A stretch of 64,000 nt of DNA, taken from assembly GCF_004353845.1 (NCBI RefSeq), contig NZ_CP037864.1:1550001-1614000 (forward strand), written 5' to 3'. Below, piece by piece: positions 34,555 to 43,801 of this stretch (its first letter is position 1; the number at the start of each line of letters is the position of its first letter). The notes beneath the pieces are model-generated. The model was not told the origin of the DNA and ran no database searches. It saw only the letters and a program-made list of their open reading frames with translations. This stretch comes from Citrobacter arsenatis. Lineage in GTDB: Bacteria; Pseudomonadota; Gammaproteobacteria; Enterobacterales; Enterobacteriaceae. The translations under genes and the position numbers were made by a program.

Positions 34555-35001
34555 TTATTTGCCGTCGTGGGCGTGCTCATCTTCACGGCAATCGCCTTCG
34601 GCACAGTGACCGTAAAGATAGAGGCTATGGTTGGTTAAACGAATACCATGCTTAGCCGCAATCTCACGTTGGCGGGCTTCGATAGAATCATCGCTGAACT
34701 CAACCACTTTACCGCAGTCGAGGCAGATGAGGTGATCGTGATGATGCTGTTGAGTCAGTTCGAAGACGGATTTACCACCTTCAAAATTATGGCGGGTCAC
34801 GATACCGGCATCATCAAACTGGTTCAGCACACGATACACGGTCGCCAGACCAATCTCTTCACCCATATCGATCAGGCGTTTGTATAAGTCTTCCGCACTG
34901 ACGTGATGGTTATCCGGTTCCTGAAGAACTTCCAGAATTTTTAAACGAGGAAGCGTTACTTTCAGGCCAGCCTTCTTTAATGCGGTATTGTTGTCAGTCA
35001 T
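34555..35001 (-). CDS. fur: Ferric uptake regulator Fur
   Basis: A 148-residue Fe(II)-dependent repressor. The N-terminal winged helix covers about residues 1-80 (SAEDLYKRLIDMGEEIGLATVYRVLNQF). The metal-binding/dimer domain has the HHHDHLICLDCGKV cluster, with zinc cysteines Cys93 and Cys96 and a second pair Cys133 and Cys138. Its start is overlapped by the leader peptide gene uof, so fur translation is expected to depend on uof translation. Confidence 0.98.
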   Translation of the reverse strand: MTDNNTALKKAGLKVTLPRLKILEVLQEPDNHHVSAEDLYKRLIDMGEEIGLATVYRVLNQFDDAGIVTRHNFEGGKSVFELTQQHHHDHLICLDCGKVVEFSDDSIEARQREIAAKHGIRLTNHSLYLYGHCAEGDCREDEHAHDGK

Positions 35002-35080
35002 GCGGAATCTGTCCTGTAGCTAAACGATTCACTTCATTAACAGAAGTGACAGAAATTGCACTTGAGATAATGCGATTCAT
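34994..35080 (-). CDS. uof: Fur leader peptide Uof
   Basis: A 28-codon reading frame, MNRIISSAISVTSVNEVNRL and eight more residues, whose stop overlaps the fur start by a few bases. Its length and position match uof (upstream of fur) in E. coli. There the RyhB RNA blocks the uof ribosome site and so lowers fur translation through coupling. The overlap seen here supports the same mechanism. Confidence 0.85.
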   Translation of the reverse strand: MNRIISSAISVTSVNEVNRLATGQIPHD

Positions 35081-35084
35081 TATA
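35066..35084 (-). promoter_or_regulatory. Candidate Fur box at the fur/uof leader
   Basis: GATAATGCGATTCATTATA matches the 19-base Fur consensus at 15 positions. It overlaps the uof start codon region, where autoregulation of fur would act. Confidence 0.6.
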
Positions 35085-35257
35085 GAACTGCCATGGCTAA
35101 ATGAAAACTGCAAGTCTCTGGCATATATTGTTAATCAAAACGTGGTATCGCCGACAAACACACTGTGCAACACCCGATTGGCATCCAGCCATTGTACAGG
35201 GTCAGACGAAAAAGTTACAAATTTGTAGCAATTATTTTGATTGGTTTTATCTATTGA

Positions 35258-35285
35258 TGCGGCGCAGATGGATTTCTGCGCCGCA
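35258..35285 (-). terminator. Stem-loop after fldA, possible terminator
   Basis: A perfect stem GCGGCGCAGA ... TCTGCGCCGC lies just past the fldA stop. It lacks a good T-tract, so it may protect the mRNA end or only partly terminate before fur; in E. coli some fur transcripts start upstream of fldA. Confidence 0.55.
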
Positions 35286-35290
35286 CGAAA

Positions 35291-35821
35291 TCAGGCATTG
35301 ATGATTTCGTCGAGGTGCAGCTCTTCAGAGATCTGCTTAACCCATTTTTCTACGCGTTCTGCGGTCAGTTCAGGCTGGCGATCTTCATCGATAGCCAGGC
35401 CAACAAAGTGGTCGTCGTCAGCCAGACCTTTGGACGCTTCAAAGTGATAACCCGCCGTTGGCCAGTGACCGACGATGGTTGCGCCGCGCGGTTCGATGAT
35501 GTCGCGAATTGTACCTAACGCATCGCAGAAATATTCTGCGTAATCTTCCTGGTCGCCGCAGCCGAACAATGCAACCAGTTTGCCGTTAAAATCAATGTCT
35601 TCGAGGGTAGGGAAGAAATCGTCCCAGTCACACTGCGCTTCACCGTAGTACCAGGTTGGGATGCCGAGCAGCAAAATGTCATACCCTTCCAGGTCTTCTT
35701 TGCTGCTTTTTGCAATGTCATGAACATCGGCAACGTCTTTACCAAGCTGTTTTTGAATCATTTTTGCGATGTTTTCGGTATTACCGGTGTCGCTGCCGAA
35801 AAAGATGCCAGTGATTGCCAT
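35291..35821 (-). CDS. fldA: Flavodoxin 1
   Basis: A 176-residue FMN electron carrier for IspG/IspH, BioB, pyruvate formate-lyase activation and other radical enzymes. The FMN phosphate loop GSDTGNTE is at residues 9-16, with the flavin-stacking sequences GIPTWYYGEAQCDWDD and GCGDQEDYAEYFCDA. I used the start at 35821 (MAITGIFFGSDTG) with AAGAGG upstream. It lies about 210 bases upstream of uof-fur. Confidence 0.98.
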   Translation of the reverse strand: MAITGIFFGSDTGNTENIAKMIQKQLGKDVADVHDIAKSSKEDLEGYDILLLGIPTWYYGEAQCDWDDFFPTLEDIDFNGKLVALFGCGDQEDYAEYFCDALGTIRDIIEPRGATIVGHWPTAGYHFEASKGLADDDHFVGLAIDEDRQPELTAERVEKWVKQISEELHLDEIINA

Positions 35822-35961
35822 GAGTAAAATAACCTCTTGAAACTTATTGAAATGGTGGTGGCGCATTGCCCACGGATAAGGGCAATCATAGCAGAACAGT
35901 CAGGCATGCGGAAACAGCAAACACGCGGGACTGCACTCTGTGCTACACGATTTATGATTTT

Positions 35962-36152
<191 letters not shown>

Positions 36153-36169
36153 TAGAGCAGAAATTCAGA

Positions 36170-36457
36170 CTAAGCCTGACCGCGCAATGTGCTGAGTTGG
36201 TTCATCAGCATCTCTTCGATGAGTTCACTGCGACTCATGTTGCGCGCCTCGGCCAGCTCGTTCAGAGCGTCAACGGCATCAGCATTCAGTTTCAGTTCGA
36301 CACGCTTAAGCCCGCGAACTTTATCGCGTTTAAGCTGATTACGTTTGTTAATACGTAACTGTTCATCACGCGAGAGCGGATTAGTTTTGGGTCGTCCCGG
36401 GCGACGCTCCTGCGCGAACAGATCTAATGTCGTACGGTCCGTTTGTTCTTTGGCCAT
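36170..36457 (-). CDS. ybfE: Ribbon-helix-helix type protein YbfE
   Basis: A 95-residue basic protein of the YbfE family. The C-terminal 45 residues (RVELKLNADAVDALNELAEARNMSRSELIEEML) look like a ribbon-helix-helix DNA-binding fold, and the N-terminal half is rich in Arg/Lys. E. coli ybfE is in the LexA regulon, but I could not find a convincing LexA box here. The start at 36457 is inferred from the family; the ribosome site is weak. Confidence 0.88.
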   Translation of the reverse strand: MAKEQTDRTTLDLFAQERRPGRPKTNPLSRDEQLRINKRNQLKRDKVRGLKRVELKLNADAVDALNELAEARNMSRSELIEEMLMNQLSTLRGQA

Positions 36458-36585
36458 GATCTTGGTGACTTCGGGGAAACAATCAGCCAGGCGTCTGCCC
36501 GGATGGATAGCGCGCCATAATACATCAGCAGGGGAGACACGCCAACGCCCGCGCACGTAATCGCGCGCAGACGCTGAGTTTTTAA

Positions 36586-37359
36586 TCAGTTAGCCTGCTC
36601 GTCCAGATAACGACGGATGGCACGCAGTACCGCCTCCGGTTTTTCCGCATGCACCCAATGACCTGCGCCAGCAATAACGTGCGCCCGAGCCTGAGGGAAT
36701 TGCGCCAGCAGTTGTTCGCGATACGCTTCGGTAACATACGGTGAGTTGCCGCCAGGTATAAACAGCGCCGGGTGCTCCCACGCCGGAATGGTCTCCCAGC
36801 CGACGATATGGGCATATTGATCCCACAGCACGGGAACGTTAAAGCGCCACTCGCCGTCAACGAAGGATTTCAGCAGAAACTGGATAACGCCTTCTTCTTG
36901 CAGATGCTGACGCATGACGCTCGCCGCCTGCTGACGTGAAGCTGCCTGTGCATCGGTTACGGCATTGATTGCCGCAAAAATCTCATCGTGACGGCGCACA
37001 TGATAGTCAACTGGCGCAATATCAATAGCCACTAGCCGTTCGACACGCTCCGGGGCCAGCGCGGTCAACGCCATGACGGCTTTTCCTCCCATTGAGTGAC
37101 CAATAAAGATCGCTTTTTCGATTTGCCTGTCGTTCAGCGTATCCAGCAGGTCTTGCGCCATGGCCGGATAATTCATCTCAGGCGAGCGAGGGGAGAGGCC
37201 ATGATTTCGCATATCAACCTGGATGATATCGTGATCGGCCACCAGGGAGCGCGCCAGGATCCCCAGGTTATCCAGACTGCCAAACAGGCCGTGAACCAGG
37301 ACGATGGGAGAATTATTGTGCAGGTTTTGCGCAGATTGCGCTCGGATATTCAATTTCAT
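36586..37359 (-). CDS. ybfF: Alpha/beta-hydrolase esterase YbfF
   Basis: A 257-residue esterase with activity on acyl-CoA and short esters in E. coli. The alpha/beta-hydrolase hallmarks are visible: oxyanion loop VLVHGLFGS near residue 20, nucleophile elbow GHSMGG near 90, and the catalytic His in GAGHWVHAEKP near the end. Start at 37359 (MKLNIRAQSAQN). It is divergent from seqA. Confidence 0.95.
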   Translation of the reverse strand: MKLNIRAQSAQNLHNNSPIVLVHGLFGSLDNLGILARSLVADHDIIQVDMRNHGLSPRSPEMNYPAMAQDLLDTLNDRQIEKAIFIGHSMGGKAVMALTALAPERVERLVAIDIAPVDYHVRRHDEIFAAINAVTDAQAASRQQAASVMRQHLQEEGVIQFLLKSFVDGEWRFNVPVLWDQYAHIVGWETIPAWEHPALFIPGGNSPYVTEAYREQLLAQFPQARAHVIAGAGHWVHAEKPEAVLRAIRRYLDEQAN

Positions 37360-37553
37360 GGCAAAGTTCTTTTTTTCACACTCACGGGTTAGGGTATCAT
37401 GTTGACCATTCTGCCACATGGCTGCAACAACTACGGTTACTCCGAGTTTTGTCAGCCACCAGGCTTGACGCTATCCGCTGTTGGGATTTGCCTTTACACT
37501 ACGCGTGTTGACCCCAACAACTTGTATTCAGCTAAACACTGCACTGGATTAAG

Positions 37554-38096
37554 ATGAAAACGATTGAAGTTGATGATGAACTCTATAGCTATATTGCCAG
37601 CCACACCAAGCATATCGGCGAGAGCGCATCCGACATTTTACGGCGTATGTTGAAATTTTCCGCCGCATCACAGCCTGTCACTCCGGTAGTTAAAGAAGTC
37701 CGCGCTGTGCAAGCCGTCGTGGAAGCCAAGCCGGTTAACCCCGTAAAAGATAAAGTGCGCGCCATGCGTGAACTGCTGCTGTCCGACGAATACGCGGAAC
37801 AGAAGAAAGCAGTAAATCGCTTTATGCTGGTGCTGTCTACACTCTATTCACTGGATCAAAACGCGTTCGCTGAAGCAACGGAATCGTTGCATGGTCGTAC
37901 GCGCGTTTATTTTGCAGCGGACGAACAGACGCTGCTGAAAAATGGTAATCAAACCAAACCTAAACACGTGCCAGGCACGCCGTACTGGGTGATCACCAAT
38001 ACCAATACCGGCCGTAAATGCAGCATGGTTGAGCACATCATGCAGTCAATGCAATTCCCTGCGGAATTGATTGAAAAGGTTTGCGGAACAATTTAA
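37554..38096 (+). CDS. seqA: Replication-initiation sequestration protein SeqA
   Basis: A 180-residue protein that binds clusters of hemimethylated GATC, sequesters oriC and represses dnaA. The N-terminal multimerisation part is MKTIEVDDELYSYIASHTKHIGES, and the C-terminal DNA-binding domain contains the loop TNTNTGRKCSMVEHIM that reads methylated GATC. It lies 24 bases before pgm, forming the usual seqA-pgm operon. Confidence 0.98.
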   Translation: MKTIEVDDELYSYIASHTKHIGESASDILRRMLKFSAASQPVTPVVKEVRAVQAVVEAKPVNPVKDKVRAMRELLLSDEYAEQKKAVNRFMLVLSTLYSLDQNAFAEATESLHGRTRVYFAADEQTLLKNGNQTKPKHVPGTPYWVITNTNTGRKCSMVEHIMQSMQFPAELIEKVCGTI

Positions 38097-38120
38097 TCCT
38101 TGCATTAGAAGGACCAGGCA

Positions 38121-39761
38121 ATGGCAATCCACAACCGTGCAGGTCAACCTGCGCAACAGAGTGATTTGATTAACGTCGCCCAACTGACGGCACAGTACTA
38201 TGTACTGAAACCAACGGCAGGGAACGCTGAGCACGCCGTCAAATTCGGTACGTCCGGACATCGCGGCAGTGCAGGTCGTCATAGTTTTAACGAGCCGCAT
38301 ATTCTGGCTATCGCTCAGGCGATTGCTGAAGAACGTGCGAAGAACGGGATTACTGGCCCGTGCTATGTGGGCAAGGATACCCACGCGCTGTCTGAACCGG
38401 CTTTTATCTCTGTACTGGAAGTGCTGGCGGCGAACGGCGTTGACGTCATTGTGCAGGAAAATAACGGCTTTACGCCAACGCCTGCCGTGTCGAATGCTAT
38501 CCTGGTCCACAACAAAAAAGGCGGCCCGTTGGCTGACGGTATTGTGATCACGCCGTCCCACAACCCGCCGGAAGATGGTGGCATTAAATACAATCCGCCA
38601 AACGGTGGTCCGGCAGATACCAACGTCACCAAAGTGGTGGAAGACAGAGCCAACGCGCTGCTGGCTGACGGCCTGCAAGGCGTGAAGCGTATGTCGCTGG
38701 ACGCCGCGCTGGCATCAGGTCATGTAACAGAGCAGGATCTGGTTCAGCCGTTTGTTGAAGGACTGGCTGACATCGTCGACATGGCGGCGATCCAAAAAGC
38801 GGGTCTGACGCTGGGTGTCGATCCGCTGGGCGGTTCCGGTATCGAATACTGGAAGCGTATTGCTAAGCACTACAACCTGAACCTGACTATCGTTAACGAT
38901 CACGTTGATCAAACTTTCCGTTTCATGCATCTCGACAAAGATGGCGCCATCCGTATGGACTGCTCCTCCGAGTGCGCGATGGCGGGCTTGCTGGCGCTGC
39001 GCGACAAGTTCGATCTGGCCTTTGCCAACGATCCGGACTACGACCGTCACGGCATCGTCACCCCGGCTGGGCTGATGAATCCGAACCACTATCTGGCGGT
39101 GGCGATCAACTACCTGTTCCAGCACCGTCCGCAGTGGGGCAAAGACGTTGCCGTTGGTAAGACGCTGGTGTCCTCGGCGATGATTGACCGCGTGGTGAAT
39201 GATTTAGGGCGTAAACTGGTCGAAGTACCGGTTGGCTTCAAATGGTTCGTTGACGGTCTGTTTGACGGCAGCTTCGGCTTTGGTGGTGAAGAGAGCGCGG
39301 GGGCTTCTTTCCTGCGTTTTGACGGTACACCGTGGTCGACCGACAAAGACGGCATCATCATGTGCCTGCTGGCGGCAGAAATTACCGCTGTGACCGGTAA
39401 GAACCCGCAGGAGCACTACAATGAGCTGGCTGCTCGCTTTGGTGCGCCGAGCTACAACCGCCTGCAGGCGGGCGCGACCTCCGCGCAGAAAGCGGCGCTG
39501 TCTAAGCTGTCTCCGGAAATGGTGAGCGCCAGCACGCTGGCGGGCGACCCGATCACTGCGCGTCTGACGGCGGCACCGGGCAACGGTGCTTCTATCGGTG
39601 GTCTGAAAGTGATGACTGACAACGGCTGGTTTGCCGCGCGTCCGTCCGGCACGGAAGACGCTTATAAAATCTACTGCGAGAGCTTCCTGGGTGAAGAACA
39701 CCGCAAGCAGATCGAAAAAGAAGCGGTTGAGATCGTCAGCGAAGTATTGAAGAACGCATAA
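38121..39761 (+). CDS. pgm: Phosphoglucomutase
   Basis: A 546-residue alpha-D-phosphohexomutase that interconverts glucose-1-P and glucose-6-P. The active-site phosphoserine loop is TPSHNPPEDGG near residue 146, the magnesium loop NDPDYDRHGIV near 305, the sugar loop FGGEESAG near 390, and the C-terminal phosphate site RPSGTEDAYK. Second gene of seqA-pgm. It converges on kdpE with no potE-speF between. Confidence 0.98.
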   Translation: MAIHNRAGQPAQQSDLINVAQLTAQYYVLKPTAGNAEHAVKFGTSGHRGSAGRHSFNEPHILAIAQAIAEERAKNGITGPCYVGKDTHALSEPAFISVLEVLAANGVDVIVQENNGFTPTPAVSNAILVHNKKGGPLADGIVITPSHNPPEDGGIKYNPPNGGPADTNVTKVVEDRANALLADGLQGVKRMSLDAALASGHVTEQDLVQPFVEGLADIVDMAAIQKAGLTLGVDPLGGSGIEYWKRIAKHYNLNLTIVNDHVDQTFRFMHLDKDGAIRMDCSSECAMAGLLALRDKFDLAFANDPDYDRHGIVTPAGLMNPNHYLAVAINYLFQHRPQWGKDVAVGKTLVSSAMIDRVVNDLGRKLVEVPVGFKWFVDGLFDGSFGFGGEESAGASFLRFDGTPWSTDKDGIIMCLLAAEITAVTGKNPQEHYNELAARFGAPSYNRLQAGATSAQKAALSKLSPEMVSASTLAGDPITARLTAAPGNGASIGGLKVMTDNGWFAARPSGTEDAYKIYCESFLGEEHRKQIEKEAVEIVSEVLKNA

Positions 39762-39767
39762 ACCGCA

Positions 39768-39800
39768 GGCCGGATAAGACGCTAGTGTCGTCATCCGGCA
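39768..39800. repeat. REP element after pgm
   Basis: GCCGGATAAGACGCTAGTGTCGTCATCCGGC is a single REP unit at the pgm 3' end, directly before the terminator hairpin. Confidence 0.85.
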
Positions 39801-39809
39801 TGAATGATG

Positions 39810-39848
39810 AAAAGCCGGATAGCGTATTAGCTGATCCGGCTTTTTTTC
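39810..39848 (+). terminator. Intrinsic terminator of pgm
   Basis: AAAGCCGGAT ... ATCCGGCTTTTTTT forms a stem followed by a T-tract. Its A-rich opposite flank may let it also stop kdpE transcripts from the other side. Confidence 0.88.
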
Positions 39849-39857
39849 GGCTTAGAT

Positions 39858-40535
39858 TCACGGCATAAACCGATAGCCAATCCCGGTTTCGGTCAGAAAA
39901 TGACGCGGGCGAGCCGGGTCCAGTTCCAGCTTCTGGCGCAGGTGTCCCATGTAAATTCGCAGATAGTGACTGTGTTCGACGGCGTTTGGCCCCCAAACCT
40001 GATTTAACAACTGGCGTTGTGTCAGTACCTTCCCGGCATTATTCAGCAATACCGCTAACAGGCGAAACTCAATCGGCGTCAGATGAATCTCTTCATCACC
40101 ACGATGTACGAGCCGGGCGGCGATATCTACTTTTACGTTGGAAAAATGCACCACCGGCTCGGGAGACGCGCCGCTGGCATGACGACGCAATGCTACGCGC
40201 AATCGCGCCTGTAGCTCGCCAATACCAAAGGGTTTACTGAGATAGTCATCGGCACCGGCATCCAGCGCAGCAATTTTATCGCTCTCTTCGCTGCGGGCTG
40301 AGAGCACTATTACCGGAATAGCGCTCCATTGCCGCAGGTCGCGAATAAAATCAATGCCGTCGCCGTCTGGCAGGCCGAGATCGAGAATGATGAGATCGGG
40401 TTTTCGCGTGGCGGCTTCCAGCAGACCACGTTGCAGCGTTTCCGCTTCATATACACGCAGGCCATCAGCTTCCAGCGCGGTACGCAGAAAGCGGCGGATG
40501 GCCTGTTCATCTTCAACAATCAGTACGTTCGTCAC
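39858..40535 (-). CDS. kdpE: Response regulator KdpE
   Basis: A 225-residue OmpR/PhoB-type regulator that activates kdpFABC. The receiver domain has phospho-acceptor Asp52 (IILDLGLPDGDG) and Lys101 (YLSKPFG). The winged-helix output domain (LTPIEFRLLAVLLNNAGK ... VEHSHYLRIYMGHLRQKLE) follows. It overlaps kdpD by four bases (ATGA). Confidence 0.98.
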   Translation of the reverse strand: MTNVLIVEDEQAIRRFLRTALEADGLRVYEAETLQRGLLEAATRKPDLIILDLGLPDGDGIDFIRDLRQWSAIPVIVLSARSEESDKIAALDAGADDYLSKPFGIGELQARLRVALRRHASGASPEPVVHFSNVKVDIAARLVHRGDEEIHLTPIEFRLLAVLLNNAGKVLTQRQLLNQVWGPNAVEHSHYLRIYMGHLRQKLELDPARPRHFLTETGIGYRFMP

Positions 40536-43216
40536 ATATCCTCATGAAAATCTTCAAGTTCAGGGGGGATTTCCTGGGGCAGTGTAACACGGAAGCTCGC
40601 TCCTCCCTGCACGCGATTGTGGACGGAAATCGTACCGCCGTGCACGTCCACAATGGCCTGACAAATTGCCAGTCCCAGCCCAACGCCCGGTACCGATGAC
40701 TCTTTGTTTCCCCTGGAAAACTTGTCAAAAACTTGCTGTTCCATACCTGATGGAATACCCGGTCCATTATCCCAGACGTCCAGTTGCAGGTGCTCGCCAT
40801 CGACGCTGGCGTCAATGCCGATTTGTGCCTGCGGACCTGCATATTTGACGGCGTTTTCCAGCAGGTTAATCAGCACCCGTTCAAAGAGCGGACCATCGAC
40901 GTGGATAAGCGTTAACGGTGCAGGTAACGACAGATTAATCGGGGCAGAGAGTCCTGGCTCCAGCATCTGCAGGGCGCTGCCGACCACTTCTTCCAGCGTT
41001 AACCACTCCTTCTTAAGATTAAAGCCGCCAGACTGAATTCGCGCCATATCGAGCAGGTTATTTACCAGCCGGGTTGTATTCAGGACGTGCTGGCGAATTT
41101 CGCTGGCCTGGCGTGCGTGCGGCGATCCTTCACTTGCCAGATCCAGCGTCAAGATCTCTGCCTGACCGAATAGCACCGTCAGCGGCGTACGTAAATCGTG
41201 GGACAGGGCGGCGAGCAGGGCATTGCGAATGCTTTCACGTTCGCTGGCAAACCGGGCCTGCTCTTCGCTGGCGGTCAGCGTCAGTCGTTCCAGCGCACTG
41301 GCGACCAGTAGGGTAAAGGTTTCCAGCAGGCGTTGCTGTTCGGGGATCATCAGTTGGCGTAAATTTCCCGGTTCCACCACCAGCAGCCCATGTGTTTTAT
41401 CGGCACTTTTTAACGGTAAAATTTGATACGGCACGCCCGGTAAGGTGTCAGTACCCGCACCGGCTGGTTGCCCTTTATCAAAGCTCCATTGGGCAATGGC
41501 ATCATCCCACGGCGTCATCCCTTGTTGATGGGTGAGAGGAGCCAGTTTACCGTTCTCACCGGGCAGTAAAACCTGGCTGCGGGCCTGAAATGTTGAAGCG
41601 ATAAACTGTTCGCTGGTGGCGGCGATATCCGTCTGGCTGCGACCAACGGCCAGCGCTTTCGACATCTCATATAAATGGCGCGTGCGCTGTTCACGATAAC
41701 GCGCTACCCGCGCCTGATAACGCACCCCGGCGGTAAGATTACCGATAACCAGCCCTACCGTGAGCATTACGGCAAAGGTCAGCAGGTACTGGACGTCGGA
41801 AACGGCCAGCGTCCCGCGTGGCGCGATAAAGAAGAGATCGAAACTGGCGACGTTAATAAAGGTTGCCAGCACTGACGGCCAGCGTCCGTAAAAGAGCGCG
41901 ATAACCACCACGCCCAATAAATAGAGCATCACCAGGTTGGCGGCGTCAAAGGCCATCAGCCACTGCATGGCAATCACTGTAATGATGGCGCACAGCGCGA
42001 CGGCAACCACGCAACCCTGAATTTGTACCCGCCATTTATCCTTAAAGGTACGGGTATCTGCCGTTTGCAGCACCGGGCGTGAAGGTGGCTCGTCGAGCGC
42101 AACAATCATCAGGTCGAGATCCGGTGCACGATGGGCGAGTTTGTCGGCAAAGGAATCGCTGCGCCACCAGCGACGCGTGGTCGGACGCCCGAGGACAATT
42201 TTTCCCAGATTATGCTCACGGGCATAGCGGATTACCGCTTTGTCTTCGGCGGGATCGGAAAGGGTGGCGGTTTCTGCGCCTAACTCCTGGGCCAACCGCA
42301 GAGCGCTTAGGATTGCCCGACGCTGTTTTTCAGGCAGTCGGTGTAGCGCGGGCGTTTCGACATACACCGCATGCCAGACGCTGCCAAGACGCGCCGCCAG
42401 ACGAGCGGCGGCACGTACCAGTTTTTCGCTGCCGGTATTGTGTCCTATGCACAGTAAAATGGCGTCGCGGGTATGCCAGACTTTTTCTTCTCCCGGACGT
42501 CCACGCCAGGCGCGCATCTGATCGTCTACCCGATCGGCAGTGCGGCGTAGGGCCAGTTCACGTAGCGCGATCAGATTACCTTTGCGAAAGAAATGCTCGA
42601 TGGCTCTTTCCGCCTGACCGGCGATGTAGACCTTGCCCTCGTTCAGGCGCTGGCGCAAATCATCGGGAGGAAGATCGACCAGCACGACATCGTCGGCGGC
42701 ATCGAAAAAAGGATCGGGGACGGTTTCGCGCACCTGAATGCCGGTAACGCCGCTGACCACATCATTGAGGCTTTCCAGATGCTGCACGTTGACGGTAGTA
42801 AAAACGTCAATACCGGCTTCCAGTAGCTCTTCAATGTCCTGCCAGCGTTTTGGATGGCGCGAGCCTGGCGCATTACTGTGCGCCAGTTCATCCATTAATA
42901 TGAGCGCCGGACGGCGGGCTAGCGCCGCGTCGAGATCGAACTCGCTGATATGACGACCATGGCGCGCCTGACGCTTTAGCGGCAGGATGCTGAGACCGTC
43001 CAACAGCGCGGCGGTCTCTTTACGTCCGTGGGTTTCTACCACGCCAATCAGCACATCTAATCCCTGCGCCCGCAGCCGCTGGGCCTCTGCCAACATGGCC
43101 CAGGTTTTGCCGACGCCCGCACAGGCGCCGAAGAAAATTTTCAGTTTTCCCCGGTGCGGGGCGGTGGTCTGCTCCAGCAGGCGATCGGGGTCGGGGCGTA
43201 AGGGTTCGCTATGCAT
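40532..43216 (-). CDS. kdpD: Turgor/potassium sensor kinase KdpD
   Basis: An 894-residue sensor histidine kinase. Domains in order: the KdpD N-terminal P-loop domain (GACAGVGKTWAM near residue 35), a USP-like domain (about 250-370), four closely spaced membrane spans (about 400-500), a GAF domain, then the kinase core with phospho-acceptor His in ALSHDLRTPLT (about residue 670) and the ATP motifs NLLENAVKY, DNGPGIP and GVGLGLAI. It starts ten bases after kdpC. Confidence 0.97.
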   Translation of the reverse strand: MHSEPLRPDPDRLLEQTTAPHRGKLKIFFGACAGVGKTWAMLAEAQRLRAQGLDVLIGVVETHGRKETAALLDGLSILPLKRQARHGRHISEFDLDAALARRPALILMDELAHSNAPGSRHPKRWQDIEELLEAGIDVFTTVNVQHLESLNDVVSGVTGIQVRETVPDPFFDAADDVVLVDLPPDDLRQRLNEGKVYIAGQAERAIEHFFRKGNLIALRELALRRTADRVDDQMRAWRGRPGEEKVWHTRDAILLCIGHNTGSEKLVRAAARLAARLGSVWHAVYVETPALHRLPEKQRRAILSALRLAQELGAETATLSDPAEDKAVIRYAREHNLGKIVLGRPTTRRWWRSDSFADKLAHRAPDLDLMIVALDEPPSRPVLQTADTRTFKDKWRVQIQGCVVAVALCAIITVIAMQWLMAFDAANLVMLYLLGVVVIALFYGRWPSVLATFINVASFDLFFIAPRGTLAVSDVQYLLTFAVMLTVGLVIGNLTAGVRYQARVARYREQRTRHLYEMSKALAVGRSQTDIAATSEQFIASTFQARSQVLLPGENGKLAPLTHQQGMTPWDDAIAQWSFDKGQPAGAGTDTLPGVPYQILPLKSADKTHGLLVVEPGNLRQLMIPEQQRLLETFTLLVASALERLTLTASEEQARFASERESIRNALLAALSHDLRTPLTVLFGQAEILTLDLASEGSPHARQASEIRQHVLNTTRLVNNLLDMARIQSGGFNLKKEWLTLEEVVGSALQMLEPGLSAPINLSLPAPLTLIHVDGPLFERVLINLLENAVKYAGPQAQIGIDASVDGEHLQLDVWDNGPGIPSGMEQQVFDKFSRGNKESSVPGVGLGLAICQAIVDVHGGTISVHNRVQGGASFRVTLPQEIPPELEDFHEDM

Positions 43217-43226
43217 GTCCTTTTTC

Positions 43227-43793
43227 TCAGTGCTTATCCAGCGCTAAATTAAGTTCCACCAGGTTCACCACCGGCTGGCCGATAAAACTCACCAACGGCT
43301 TTTGCGTGTATTGTGCAACCAGGCGCGTGACTTCTTCAACGCTAAGGTTGCGAGCTTGCGCCACGCGGGGGATTTGCCAGGCCACCGCGGCGGGCGTCAG
43401 GTTGTTATCCAGCCCGCTGGAAGACGCTGTTACCAGCTCTACCGGAACGGCAGGATTTGCCTGCGGGTTGGCGGCACGCAGCGCGGCTATCCGGCTTTGC
43501 AGCTGTTTATCCAGTTCCGGGTTGCTGCCTGCCAGATTACTGCCGCCTGAAGCCATTGGATTATAGGGCATTTCTGCCGTGGCAGAGGGGCGTCCCTGGA
43601 AATAACCGGCCGCAGTAAAATGTTGCCCGATGAGCTCAGAGCCGCGGACGATCTGACCTTCACGCAGAAGCGAGCCGTTAGCCTGGTGGGGAAACCACCA
43701 CTGCCCCAGCGCGGTGGTCAGCAACGGGTAAGCCCCGCCGGTGATAAGCATCAGGAAAATCAATGTTGATAATGCAGGACGTAATCCACTCAT
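43227..43793 (-). CDS. kdpC: Potassium-transporting ATPase KdpC subunit
   Basis: A 188-residue subunit with one N-terminal membrane span (residues 5-27) and a periplasmic domain, which raises ATP affinity of KdpB. The family sequence GRPSATAEMPYNPMASGGSNL is present. I chose the ATG at 43793, which follows a GAGG ribosome site; the GTG four codons upstream overlaps that site. Confidence 0.96.
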   Translation of the reverse strand: MSGLRPALSTLIFLMLITGGAYPLLTTALGQWWFPHQANGSLLREGQIVRGSELIGQHFTAAGYFQGRPSATAEMPYNPMASGGSNLAGSNPELDKQLQSRIAALRAANPQANPAVPVELVTASSSGLDNNLTPAAVAWQIPRVAQARNLSVEEVTRLVAQYTQKPLVSFIGQPVVNLVELNLALDKH

Positions 43794-43801
43794 CTGAAAC
43801 C

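Noticed and set aside
36458..36585. LexA box expected upstream of ybfE
   Set aside because: No CTGT-N8-ACAG match was found, so LexA control is not claimed.
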